The notes beneath the pieces were generated by a model that worked only from the letters and a program-made list of their open reading frames with translations, was not told the origin of the DNA and ran no database searches. Shown here in pieces: positions 8,970 through 18,662 of a stretch of 59,596 nucleotides of DNA; position 1 is the stretch's first letter; the number at the start of each line of letters is the position of its first letter. The translations under genes and the position numbers were made by a program. The DNA lies in contig JAISZB010000036.1 in NCBI GenBank assembly GCA_031269465.1, forward strand, positions 1-59,596. The letters are read 5' to 3'. The stretch comes from Clostridiales bacterium. GTDB lineage: Bacteria; Bacillota; Clostridia; Lachnospirales; WQUN01.

Positions 8970-9964
8970 AGTTCATAATCCAATCACATAATTTGCAATA
9001 GCGCACATCAGCATAACGTCGGAGCGAATGCAATAGAACGCAATCGGCATATTCTTCTGCTGATCTTCTAGGAATTGACTTTGAATAGAAGAAATAAGGC
9101 TTTCGCACAAATTTCAAAAATCTAATTTCAAAGTCAAAATTCTAAAGAAGGTTCAGCATCTCTTCTTTTGTAACGGCTTGGATGAGCGATTCTCTTATTA
9201 AAGGAATAACCACTCAGCAGCATAGCTAGGGATATTGGCGATTTATAGAATAATAAGGCATAAATGGAAATAATCGCTATTTTCTATGCATAGCATCCTT
9301 GATGCTGACAAATTCAAGCCTAATTCATTATAACTGCTTCAGTAATTGATATGCAATACTTTTTTTTCTTTATCGCAGAGCTTTATCTCATGTTCTTAGA
9401 GTCAAAACTTAAAAGGCGATTGCCTCTTCTCAAAGTTTAGAAAAGTCACTTTAATGTAAAATATAGAATATAAACAATAGAAAAGTCGAACTATAAATGA
9501 GCGATGCTATATCTCATGCTTCTGAGCATTAGGCGTTGTCTATTTTTATGCAGTATATAAGTTGATTTCATGAAAATTTACATACATCATTTTACATTTC
9601 GTAGAGATAATAGCACTGAATTAGAAGGAGAGTTTTGTGGGTCATAGAAAAATTAAATGGATCTGGCAGGTCAAGAGACGCTTTTCTGACGAGCAATCAG
9701 ATGTGTCAGATTGAGACTCGGATTAACATTGAAGTTTTGAATAATACTGAAATATGAACCTAAATGGAAATGTATCGGCAGCGCCCCCCCAAGGGAATAG
9801 TGCGTCCGTCAGCAAAATCCAGGAATATTAAGAAAATTCAGGTTCTCCCTAATATTTGACTTCTCTGATGGATTAAATACCCAATTATGTTATATTAATA
9901 CATAAAACTCCCCACTGTCAAGCTTGTATAATTGTACTATTAGAAATTAAGCGACGGTGATTTT
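8970..9964. other. AT-rich intergenic DNA with a possible promoter at its end
   Basis: No gene recognised. TTGTATAATTG near 9926-9935 gives a consensus -10 in front of the broken regulator at 9965; I see no good -35. Confidence 0.5.
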
Positions 9965-10750
9965 ATGAAATGCGAATTGACGTTACAAGAAAAACTCCGC
10001 GATCTTCGGGATGAACACAAACTAAATCTGATAGAACTATCGGACAAAACTGGCATACCCGTTTCGACTTTGCAACGTATGGAAAGTGACGAAGATATTC
10101 GTATCGGGTATCAGGACGTGCGGGATTTAGCTAAATTCTACAAGGTATCGGTCTGACCGACACCGTCTGCACCGCAATGTAGCCATAGACTAATTGAAAT
10201 TAACTGACGCGGCGGTAGAGACGCTCAAAGAGCGCAAACTGAACAGCCGGCTTGTTAGCGAATTACTGTCGCACCCTGACGCGCCGAAATTGTTCAGCGT
10301 GATGGAAGTCTACATAGACCGAAAAATACTGCCTCAGATAAACACAATGAACGCCGTCTACAAGGTGGCGGAAGAATCTATCCGCGAAACTACGATGTGG
10401 ACAATGGCGATAGTTATTTGACTGTTTTGCAAGAAGCCGTCGTTGACGAGGAAGAGTATTTGCGGTTTCGAATGACAGAGCGATTCAGCGAGTTGATGAA
10501 AGCCTTGTTTGACGCGCACAAAAAAGACGCCCTTCCCGATGAGCAGGCGAGCGTCTTAGACGAGATAAAGACAGGGTATCAATCCTATTTGGCAAATAAA
10601 GAAACGGAAACCGCGCAGAGAGCAAAATTTGCGCTGCTGGCGAAACAACTTGGGCTGAATGTGTCCAAGCTGACCGACGAGAAAACAAGCGTTTTGATGA
10701 AGGCTTTGCAGGATTCAGACTTGTACAAAAAGGCGCGGCGGCGCAAATGA
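9965..10750 (+). pseudogene. XRE-family transcriptional regulator, broken
   Basis: The N-terminal helix-turn-helix is intact (TLQEKLRDLRDEHKL...IPVSTLQRME, about residues 5-45). After KVSV the normal continuation (DYLLGLT) is lost: GLTDT resumes in another frame. A TAA then interrupts NVAID/LKLTDAAVE, and a further shift near 10390-10400 precedes the tail YLTVLQEAVVDEEEYLRFR...DLYKKARRRK. This protein type is common in integrative elements of gut Firmicutes and is normally one frame of about 270 residues. At least three lesions make it a pseudogene. The C-terminal part is still well conserved, so the decay is recent. Confidence 0.85.
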
Positions 10751-10763
10751 GAAAAATTGATGA

Positions 10764-10793
10764 TTGACTTTTGGCATTTTGGCGGCGTATAAT
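10764..10793 (+). promoter_or_regulatory. Promoter of the AbrB/PIN module
   Basis: TTGACT (10764-10769), an 18-bp spacer and a perfect TATAAT (10788-10793), 44 bp before the antitoxin ATG. Confidence 0.75.
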
Positions 10794-10836
10794 ATAAGTA
10801 AAGTAAGATTTCCAAGCGAAGTAAGGAGGGACGAAT

Positions 10837-11112
10837 ATGGAAGTGGCAAAAATCACAAGCAGGGGACAAATCACTATCCCTATTGACATACGGAAAAGAC
10901 TTGGCGTAAAAGAGGGCGATAAAGTTATTTTTATAGAGGACGGCAATAATATTGTTGTAGCGAACGCGGCAAAAATCGCGTTTGCTAATATGCGCTCTGC
11001 ATTTGCCGGTGAAGCTGAACGGCTTGGGCTTGAAGACGAACAAGATGTTGTCAATCTCGTTGATGAAGTGAGGGAGGAAATGTGGAACGAACGCTATGCG
11101 AATAATGATTGA
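10837..11112 (+). CDS. AbrB/SpoVT-type antitoxin
   Basis: 91 residues. The N-terminal swapped-hairpin AbrB domain is clear (VAKITSRGQITIPIDIRKRLGVKEGDKVIFIED, residues 3-35). The acidic C-terminal half (LEDEQDVVNLVDEVREE) would be the toxin-binding part. AAGGAGGG lies 7 bases before the ATG and a consensus promoter lies upstream. The 3' end overlaps the start of the PIN toxin frame, the usual arrangement of type II toxin-antitoxin pairs, in which the antitoxin represses its own promoter. The partner toxin here carries a nonsense codon, so this is probably an orphan antitoxin. Confidence 0.88.
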   Translation: MEVAKITSRGQITIPIDIRKRLGVKEGDKVIFIEDGNNIVVANAAKIAFANMRSAFAGEAERLGLEDEQDVVNLVDEVREEMWNERYANND

Positions 11113-11497
11113 CACCAATGTCCTGATTTCGGCTTTTGTTCTATCGTCCTCGTATATGCTGTGAATGATTGACAGCATAACCGAACATCATACCATAGTT
11201 TTATCAACCTATGTTGTGGACGAGTTGAAGCGGGTAACAAAGCGAAAATTTCCTGCTAAATATGATTTATTGGAACTATTTCTGAGAGAACTTCCGTTTG
11301 AGCTTGTTTACACACCCGAAAAAATTGACAAGTCAAGATATCCCGATATACGGGACGCGAAAGATTTACCTATTTTAGTTTCTGCAATCATTGAGGACGT
11401 TGACGTGCTTATATCCGGCGATGCGGATTTCTCTCCAATTGATATGGAACATCCGGAAATACTGACACCCAAAAGATTTGTTGAAAAATACAGTTAA
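11096..11497 (+). pseudogene. PIN-domain toxin (COG1569-type) with an internal TGA stop
   Basis: The frame starts at 11096 (MRIMIDTNVLISAFVLSSSYML), with the first catalytic Asp in MIDTNVLIS. It hits TGA at 11162-11164 and continues in the same frame from 11165: IDSITEHHTIVLSTYVVDELKRV...DIRDAKDLPILVSAI...VDVLISGDADF, with the remaining acidic residues. Total length without the stop would be 133 codons, normal for the family. TGA is used as a genuine stop elsewhere in the window, so recoding is unlikely. The domain would cleave RNA; the simplest reading is a toxin silenced by a point mutation while its antitoxin stayed intact. Confidence 0.85.
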
Positions 11498-11823
11498 TTT
11501 TGCATAAAACAGACGGCAAACGGGATATTACCGTTGCCGCTTTTGCGTTGAGCGTACACCAATTCAGACAGAATGATTTCGTGAGCGGCCTCGTGGTCGG
11601 GTATCGTTGCCAGTCGGTTCGCCGCTGCTTCGTCCACTTCACGGCAGAGGGGATAAAGACACTCGGAGAGCAGTAAAGATGCGTACAGCGTGGGCTTCTC
11701 TGCCCGTAGGTGATTCTTGTGCATCGTGCCATATCTGCCAAGTGGCGGCGCATCTGACGGGTCTGAAAGCCGGATAGCCGGCAGAAGGTAGTCGCCGTGT
11801 CTGACATATTCGATTCGCTCCAT
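11494..11823 (-). CDS. TnpV-like transposon-encoded protein, internally shortened
   Basis: 109 residues from an ATG with AAAGGGG upstream: MERIEYVRHGDYLLPAIRL, LGRYGTMHKNHLRAEKP, ending HEIILSELVYA. This matches TnpV proteins carried by Tn916/Tn4451-like elements, whose function is not established. The segment normally between the LATI region and the EEIILSEL region is missing without loss of frame, so this is probably a non-functional remnant. It converges on the PIN toxin relic, overlapping its stop by 4 bases. Confidence 0.7.
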   Translation of the reverse strand: MERIEYVRHGDYLLPAIRLSDPSDAPPLGRYGTMHKNHLRAEKPTLYASLLLSECLYPLCREVDEAAANRLATIPDHEAAHEIILSELVYAQRKSGNGNIPFAVCFMQN

Positions 11824-12147
11824 TTTTGCCCCTTTCTGCGGCGTTACCCGCTTAGTAATGAAATATACCATTACGGTAGTTTCAAGCGCGCACAGGGCGA
11901 ACAACGCGCTCCTTCCGCGCCAATTCTTGACTATCACTTCCCCTCAACTGTCCTGCCACAAACTGCTACGGATGGGCTGACTGCCGTTCAATAATAGTGT
12001 AGATTTGGACATCTACCCTTTACAGTATAAGTCTTCCACAACCGAAGGATATGTACGAGTGATATATTTATGGATAATCAATAAAATTATAGCAGTAAGG
12101 CAAAAGACAAGGAAAATCATAATATTTCTCCGTTTATTCATAATTGC

Positions 12148-13303
12148 CTATGATGTTTTCGCTTGGAATGAGCCTGTTAGCATTGGTGAAAAATATAAAT
12201 TCGTACTACCGGCAGAGCCTGATACGACTCCGCTTATCTTATTGCTAAAATAACATGGGCCGCCGCTGTCACCAGCCACTACAGAACCTGAAGTCAGATT
12301 GGCTTTTGTTAAACCCCATATAACAGTGCCACTGTATGAAACGCTTGTTTCCGTAGAAGAAACGCCACCATAACCGTAAAGCCCACTATAACCATATTTA
12401 TAAACTGTTGTTCCCTCTACAGGATAAGTAGAAACTCCCGTAATACTTACAGTTGCTCCTCCTGAACCATAGACTTTGTTTGTTGTTGAAAAATTAGCCG
12501 TATCAGTAATTTTTACAATTGCATAATCATAATATGAACCGTTAGTATACTGTCTAACTACAGTTTCACCTATTTTTAATCCAGAAGAACTATTGACTGC
12601 ATCGCCAACTTTGTTAATTCCATGTCCGCAAGTAAAAAATGCTGCCACCCCATTATATGTTCCGCATATACCTAATGAGAAATTACCACCTGTACTACTT
12701 ATTTTATCCCCGCCAATTAAACTAACTGCCAGCTGTGCTTTTTCTCTATATTCTGCTTTTATTGGCAATTCAGACATATCTTTACAGAGAAATGTGGTAC
12801 TCTTTTGAATATAACTTGTAACGATTTTTGCGTCAGTGACAATATCATCGCTGTTAATACCTACACAAATGCTATTATCTTTGGCCGAAATAGAAACGTC
12901 AACGATATTTTTATTGTTCCAACTTCGTATACTGCATTCTCTAAACCTTTCAGTTCAATATATGAATATGGTGACTGTTGAAATTTCAAAATACCAGAAC
13001 TCCGACATAATTTCTGGTATTTCGAAATGTTATCGTCATCTACCTCAGTTAAGCAGATTACTAAATAGTTATCATCAGATACGTACGCCCCAGCATATTC
13101 CTCAGGATAACTAAAATTAAAGTCACCTTGAGGGTCAAATTCTTTCATCAAGTTCTGATAGGCTGTTACTGCTTCTTCTTGTAACTCCATCTTTATTTCA
13201 TATGCGTTTTATTAGGTTCGGTTGTAGCACCTACAAGTAATACAGATGATGCAATCATTATGCAGGACAATAATAATGAGCAAAAAAGTCTAAAATGTTT
13301 CAT
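12148..13303 (-). pseudogene. Secreted trypsin-like serine protease (S1 family), two frameshifts
   Basis: Three pieces in different frames join into one protein of about 385 residues. (1) ATG at 13303 after AAAGGAGTGGG starts a signal peptide (MKHFRLFCSLLLSCIMIASS). (2) A prodomain (YEIKMELQEEAVTAYQNL...QSPYSYIELKGLENAVYEV, about 13205-12920) follows. (3) The protease domain ends at 12148 and has the triad His in FFTCGHG, Asp in YYDYAIV and Ser in GDSGGP. Both shifts fall in short A runs (near 13215 and 12908-12912), each repaired by one extra A. Either a young pseudogene or two homopolymer errors. The 630-bp protease frame alone has no signal peptide. Confidence 0.8.
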
Positions 13304-13968
13304 AAATATCCCACTCCTTTCGATGCGCTCAAGGTTCTAAACAGAATCAACTGTTTGCCCAATATTAGTTTTTTTGAGATTATTATTATTTTATTACTAC
13401 TTTTGAATTCGCTAGTGACTCTATACATAGGATCCAATAGCTGTAAACAATGGGCGGACTCAGCCTTTCATTATCTATCGCCTCGCTTTTATTTTTACAG
13501 TTAAAAACTGTTCTGCTCTAATCGGTAGGAATGCGGGGATTTGCCGGTTCAAAATACTGCCTGAATCCCATCTTGCATATAAAGCCGACGATAGATTCAT
13601 CCGAAGGGTTTATTGCCAAGAGTTCCGCGCTATATGCCGCATATATACTCAAATGACGAGTTGAAACGCTATCTCCGACACTCTGAACCCCTCCCCCAGC
13701 AGCGCTTTGATCTCCCCGCGATCGAACGGCGGCAGGCATTGAAACGTCCGGCCGCTTGTGGTACACTAGCATTGATCCATAGGGATCCGCCCCTTCATTT
13801 TTGTTGGCAAACTAAATGATACCGTGTTTCGCTATGGATTTTCAATAGGCTATATTTGTTGCATTTCATTTTACGATGAACAAATTGTTTACATTTAAGC
13901 TATAAAAGTCGCGCCCTAAACTTATGAGGGCGCGACTTGAGGTTTTAGCGGTATTGCTTGGTCTTGCT
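13304..13968. other. Relic DNA with no intact gene
   Basis: An 84-residue minus-strand frame (13518-13772) ends FICKMGFRQYFEPANPR. It reads like the tail of a real but unrecognised protein and has no plausible start. Nothing else is supported. Confidence 0.4.
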
Positions 13969-14098
13969 CTACCATAGCCAACTTACGGCATATTTCGGCA
14001 CATTCTCGTCTGCGGATAGGAATGTCATATTCTCCGCGATTGCCGTTGATATGAGCAATCTGTCGAATGGGTCTCGGTGGTGATATGGCAATGTTTCG
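13969..14098 (-). pseudogene. VapC-type PIN toxin, C-terminal fragment
   Basis: LPYHHRDPFDRLLISTAIAE followed by NMTFLSADENVPKY and a terminal WLW is the conserved end of a VapC-like PIN protein, with the catalytic Asp in RDPFDR and SADE. The N-terminal two thirds are replaced by transposase sequence in the same frame, so this is a deletion scar. Confidence 0.7.
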
Positions 14099-14205
14099 AC
14101 CGGGCACGTGGCATGGTTGGATTTGCCGCTTTCCGAATCCAAGGCTGTACTTGGCTTGTGAAAATACATCTCCACATGCCATCTGCTCCCATAATATTCA
14201 AGCAT
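14099..14205 (-). pseudogene. IS4-like transposase fragment
   Basis: LEYYGSRWHVEMYF resembles the YREK-region tryptophan segment of DDE transposases; the neighbouring frame continues QAKYSLGFGKRQIQ, as in IS4-group proteins. It is about 30 residues, frameshifted and fused to the VapC scrap. Confidence 0.55.
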
Positions 14206-14318
14206 TGATTAGGTGTCCAGGCTACTGATAACAAAATTCAGACTCATGTCAAGCCGACATCCTTAGTTCATAAATATTGCCGATAACTAAAACGTTCGTA
14301 GAGGCTGCCGCATCTGAC

Positions 14319-14346
14319 ATATACTGATTTGAATTGGAAAGTTCCG
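14319..14346. repeat. PAL-A end fragment
   Basis: Only the left end ATATACTGATTTGAATTGGAAAG-type sequence remains, next to the 3' end of the ATPase gene. Confidence 0.5.
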
Positions 14347-14357
14347 AAGTACGAAGT

Positions 14358-15947
14358 CTATGCTTGATATTTTTCAATATCGCAGGTATGCTCTTTGGTT
14401 TTCTTGTCGTAATTTATTCCAACTAGGATCAGATTATCGGTATATCCGAGAACCTTCTGTGGGTAATCCTTGTTCTTTATCTGGGAAATCGCGCCAGTAG
14501 CGCTTTTATCCCACTTAAGTTCAATCAGCATGCACGGCTTGTCAAAGTGGGATGGCTTAGGAAGGTAAAGCAAGTCGATGTACCCCTTTCCCGACGCCAG
14601 CTCCCTAAAGAGCAGATAATAGTTGAATGAAGAATAATAGGCATTGGTCACAACGCAGCACAGTGAGTTCTCATCATTGTATTTGAGGATTGAGGTCAAT
14701 TCATTATGCGCCGCTTGAATGGCTTTGGCCACCTCATCCCCATGTAAAGACCAAGTTTCATTCAAGAGCTTATCGGATGCCATCAGCAGTTTGGAGATAC
14801 CATCCCACTTAGCGCTTTCAACGGCATTCCTGAACTCTTGCCTGATCTCATTATTTGGTATCCAAACCTCTGATGCATCTTTATCGTAAGCGAGATAGCC
14901 CAAATGAACCAAAAGAGTCATGACATCATCGGCTGATTGGAATGATGTCATGTCATTCTGGAACTTCGCCGTATTGATTTTCACCCTCCCTTGCGGCAGC
15001 AAGCTTAGGATCCTGTCCTTCAATCCTTCAAAGTTTAGGTTGATGGGAGATTTAAGCGCTTCGAATGTTTCGGTTTCATTCCAATAGTTCGAGCATGCTT
15101 TTCTCTGCATAGCCCTCTTGACTGAAAGCGGGCTGTAGATATGGGATTCTCCGAATACATATCCATCATACCACTCTTTGACCAGTTCAAAATCAAGGCC
15201 GAACCTATCGCAGAGGCTTTTTGCCTCAGACTCTGTAAAACCTGTAAAATCACTGAATTTAGCGGGATCCGCCATTGAGTATTCATCAAACATGTTCAAA
15301 GCGGAATGGGTGCCGTATTTCTTGATAGGCAATATGCCGGTCATGTAAGCTAAGTGGACATATGGCTGGCCTTTAAGCAACGTTTTCAAAAAATCGAGGT
15401 ATAGCTTTTGCCCAGCAAAGTCGTTTTTGAATTCCCTGAAAAGGCAGTCCCACTCATCGATTATGAAAATGAAAGGTTTTCTTGTTTCGTTCACGACATC
15501 AGACAGAATTTGAATCAAACTGCCTTTGTTTGAGAATTTCACATTTGGATGCTCACTGATCACTTCACTGCGTACTTTACTCTTTATATGGCGAATCAAG
15601 CTTTTCACTGAATGCTTTTCACCCAAGATGGCTTGCACATCGAAGAAGATGACATTATATTTGTTCAGATTAGTTTCGAAAGATGGATCCTTGCTAATGT
15701 TGAGCCCCTCAAATAATTTTCTATTGTCTTGCAACAAAGAATAATAATTCACAAGCATATGCGCGGCAACTGATTTGCCGAATCTTCTAGGACGGCTTAT
15801 GCATATGTATTGTTCTGATGTAAAGCCTGCTTTGTTTGTTAAGGATATCAAATCAGTTTTATCAACAAAAACATCTGAGCGCAAAGCTTTCTCAAAGTCT
15901 GTTACAGTTGGGTTTAAGATTTTGCCCAATCTCAAGGGCATATCCAT
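14358..15947 (-). CDS. AAA-ATPase-like / PD-(D/E)XK nuclease-superfamily protein (copy 1)
   Basis: 529 residues from the ATG that has GGGAGG 8 bases upstream; the frame is open to 16043 but lacks a better start. The N-terminal part is an AAA_ATPase_like domain (PF09820 type): a short VFVDKTDLI segment, a Walker A variant SRPRRFGKS, and Walker B-like FIFIIDEWD. The middle has WYDGYVFG and IYSPLSVKRAM. The C-terminus is a PDDEXK_9-type domain with GYIDLLYLP and MLIELKWDKSATGAISQIK, the D/ExK nuclease core. Such proteins are abundant in anaerobes; their role is not established, and a nuclease or mobile-element-linked role is inference. AT-rich relative to its paralogue at 27621. Preceded by AT-rich DNA. 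Confidence 0.88.
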   Translation of the reverse strand: MDMPLRLGKILNPTVTDFEKALRSDVFVDKTDLISLTNKAGFTSEQYICISRPRRFGKSVAAHMLVNYYSLLQDNRKLFEGLNISKDPSFETNLNKYNVIFFDVQAILGEKHSVKSLIRHIKSKVRSEVISEHPNVKFSNKGSLIQILSDVVNETRKPFIFIIDEWDCLFREFKNDFAGQKLYLDFLKTLLKGQPYVHLAYMTGILPIKKYGTHSALNMFDEYSMADPAKFSDFTGFTESEAKSLCDRFGLDFELVKEWYDGYVFGESHIYSPLSVKRAMQRKACSNYWNETETFEALKSPINLNFEGLKDRILSLLPQGRVKINTAKFQNDMTSFQSADDVMTLLVHLGYLAYDKDASEVWIPNNEIRQEFRNAVESAKWDGISKLLMASDKLLNETWSLHGDEVAKAIQAAHNELTSILKYNDENSLCCVVTNAYYSSFNYYLLFRELASGKGYIDLLYLPKPSHFDKPCMLIELKWDKSATGAISQIKNKDYPQKVLGYTDNLILVGINYDKKTKEHTCDIEKYQA

Positions 15948-17264
15948 TTTTTTGCCTCCCAAATGCCAAAATGACAGAAAATTAATAATTGCAATTCTAC
16001 AGTTTTTATAATGAGCTGACAGTCCAACAATGTCAATAATCAATATGCATGAAAATAGATGCTTTCGAGTATACTAACAGCAATTCATATTATAAAAATG
16101 CAATATGACATATGATATGCGCATGAATATTTTAATCAAACTTAATTTTATTGTAAGCTGACTTAGTTTAAAATCATTTTCAAACATTGTCATTTAATAT
16201 CAGGTTCAAAGTTTCTACAAAAATTACTATTAATAATTGAAAAGCACTTGAAATAAACATTGACACTTGAATCGTCTATACTTTTACAACAAAGCTAAAT
16301 TATTACAAATCCCCATTTGAATTTATTGTCCCATGAAGCGGAATGCTTGTCAAGATAACTGGTTCCAATTCTAAGCTTGGCATGCTGAAGAATATACGTA
16401 AAAGAAAGCGAAATGGTTGTCCAAAAAGAGCACTTTACATTTAACATTGTTTATAGTAACATTCAGTTGTAAACAATTAAATGTGTTATTGAAAACAGTC
16501 GGAATAGCTATGAATATTTCAGTGGATCAAAACAAATTTTACGTGTTTAGGAAATGCTGAATATCTCGAGGCTGGGGCAATTGGCTAAGTGATGCGGATG
16601 CCTCTGGAATAAATTATGAACCTAAATCCTTGAATTCAGGTTTTAAGTTTAGGCAGGGGTTCCATCTCCCATTATACGCTGATTTTATATGAACCTCCCA
16701 TAACGCTGCGTTTCACCACCGAGGTAGAAAACGGCCAACATTGAAGTGAGTCGGGTGAAAAGCCCGCAGTTGGAGATTTCCATGTAGCTTCTGAATCTTC
16801 CGCCCGTGTTGCGCTTTAGGAATTTCATCGGCCATGCGCGGCTGCCGTGACAAAAGAGTTATGACATCCGTTTCCCATGGCTGATCCCACACCCCGCTTC
16901 GGCAGTTTCGTCTGGAGTTTATTCCAGCCTTCTGATGATTCTCTGTTGGCACAAAACTCTATTTTACCGGGCATTTGCGGCAAAACTAAATTTTCGGTTG
17001 CATGGGCGGATGAATATCCTATAAATCAGGCATTATTATTAAAACCTTTCTTGTGATTTTCAAATACAACTATTTATTTAAAAACAAGCGGATTTTTAAA
17101 CGCCTCTATGATGTTGAGGAAAACGATGCCACAGCCTGCTCGTACATGCCGGATAGCTCTATCCTGCAATTGTTAAACTGGCATAAAAATTGGAGCATTA
17201 GATTGTGCATCAACGTAAATAGGCAAAGGATAAAACTAGGAGAAACCTTAAAGGATGATGAAAG
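15948..17264. other. AT-rich intergenic region of 1.3 kb
   Basis: No convincing gene. 16677-16712 carries the end of repeat module D (CTGCGTTTCACCACCGAGG) joined to a PAL-A-type end (TATACGCTGATTTTATATG). A 79-residue minus-strand frame at 16713-16952 has no recognisable family. Confidence 0.5.
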
Positions 17265-18662
17265 ATGCCGCTTTTAGCCGCGTTTACGCTTCCGCATCCG
17301 CCGCTTGCCATACCTGCGGTCGGAAAGGGGGAGGAAGTGAAGATACAGAAGACTTTGGACGCGTTTGCTGAGATCGCGGGCCAGATAGCGAAGCTGAAGC
17401 CTGAAACAATTATTTTCATAACCCCCCATAATACGTCTTACGCTGATTATTTTCATATATCTCCGGGAAGCGAAGCGTCTGGAGATTTCGCCAAGTTCAA
17501 CGCCAGAGATGTAAAGATTGCGAAGAAATACGATCAAGAGCTGGCCTCTGCCGTGCAAACGGCGGCTTCTGATGCCGGCATTATGGCCGGAGGCGCGGGA
17601 GAGAGGGACAAGCGCCTCGATCACGGAGTCTTGGTGCCCATGTGGTATATAGACAAAGCTTATCCTGATTACATGTGCGTAAGGATATCCCAGTCCGGGT
17701 TTTCCTCGAAGATTCACTACAAGTTCGGGCAGTGCCTGAACGAAGCAGCAGACAAGCTCAACAGGAGGGTTGTGATTGTCGCAAGCGGCGACTTGTCGCA
17801 CAAGCTTAAGGAGGAGGGGCCTTACGGATTTGCCAAGGAGGGCCCTGAATATGATAAGCGCGTCACAGAGATTTTAAATGAAGCTGATTTCCTTTCGCTT
17901 CTTCAGATTCCGGAGAGCGCGCTTGAAAGCGCTGCCGAGTGCGGATACAGATCATACGCTGTCATGGCTGGCTGCTTTGACAAAAAAGAGGTAGCATCAA
18001 AGCTTATCTCTTACGAAGGGCCATTTGGAGTGGGATACGCGGTTTCTTCATTTTATCCCGAAGGGGATCGCCCATCGCGCAATTTCTTTGAGCAACTAGA
18101 GGCGATTGAGCTTGATGAGGCTAGACAAAGAGAGGAAGGTGAAGACGCCTACAGAAGCCTCGCAAGGAAATCCCTTGAATTCAGGGTGAAAAACGGGAAG
18201 GCTTTGAAGCTTTCAAAACTCGAAATGGATGCTCTTCCGGAGGAGATGACAACCGAGCGAGCAGGCGTTTTCGTTTCTTTGCACTTAAGCGGAAGGCTAA
18301 GAGGCTGCATCGGCACAATATCTCCTGCGACTGGAACAATAGCGGAGGAGATTATAAGCAATGCCGTTTCCGCAGGCATGCACGACAACCGCTTCACGCC
18401 TGTCATGGCAGACGAGCTTAAGTTTCTGACATACAAAGTGGATGTTCTTAAGCCGGCTGAGGACATCTCTGACTTGACCCAGCTTGATCCGTCTCGATAC
18501 GGGGTCATCGTTTCTGAAGGGGGGAAGCGAGGGTTGCTTCTTCCGAAATTGGACGGCGTAGATACTGCGGAGAAGCAGATCTCAATAGCGATGAGAAAAG
18601 CCGGGATTAAGGAAGGCGCCAAGATTTCATTGCAGAGATTCGAGGTAGTGAGGCATGAGTAG
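17265..18662 (+). CDS. LigB-like dioxygenase domain fused to AMMECR1 domain (AmmeMemoRadiSam system protein)
   Basis: 465 residues. Residues 1-270 are a class III extradiol-dioxygenase-like LigB fold: HPPLAIPAVGKGEE, ITPHNTSYAD, DHGVLVPMW and ASGDLSHKL give the metal-site histidines and acidic residues. Residues about 290-465 are AMMECR1: RAGVFVSLHLSGRLRGCIGT, NAVSAGMHDNRF, and EGGKRGLLLPKLDGVDT. It overlaps the radical-SAM gene by 8 bases, so the two are translationally coupled and very likely act together. The system is widespread but its reaction is not known. Start: ATG with a weak upstream GATGAAAG. Confidence 0.92.
   Translation: MPLLAAFTLPHPPLAIPAVGKGEEVKIQKTLDAFAEIAGQIAKLKPETIIFITPHNTSYADYFHISPGSEASGDFAKFNARDVKIAKKYDQELASAVQTAASDAGIMAGGAGERDKRLDHGVLVPMWYIDKAYPDYMCVRISQSGFSSKIHYKFGQCLNEAADKLNRRVVIVASGDLSHKLKEEGPYGFAKEGPEYDKRVTEILNEADFLSLLQIPESALESAAECGYRSYAVMAGCFDKKEVASKLISYEGPFGVGYAVSSFYPEGDRPSRNFFEQLEAIELDEARQREEGEDAYRSLARKSLEFRVKNGKALKLSKLEMDALPEEMTTERAGVFVSLHLSGRLRGCIGTISPATGTIAEEIISNAVSAGMHDNRFTPVMADELKFLTYKVDVLKPAEDISDLTQLDPSRYGVIVSEGGKRGLLLPKLDGVDTAEKQISIAMRKAGIKEGAKISLQRFEVVRHE

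Noticed and set aside
8920..9117. 65-residue minus-strand frame
   Set aside because: Covers part of REP-C and AT-rich DNA; no start signal.
11162..11164. TGA recoded as an amino acid
   Set aside because: Many intact genes in the window end with TGA, so recoding is not supported.
10485..11178. Two long minus-strand frames (189 and 197 residues)
   Set aside because: Antisense to the conserved XRE tail and AbrB gene, which have clear family sequence and signals on the plus strand.
14358..15947. Restriction-modification or defence-island interpretation of the PD-(D/E)XK ATPases
   Set aside because: No methyltransferase, helicase or other defence gene is adjacent; the family is common and scattered in anaerobes.
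16713..16952. 79-residue minus-strand frame (HPTHFNVGRFLPRW end)
   Set aside because: No recognisable family and no ribosome binding site; begins at a module D remnant.
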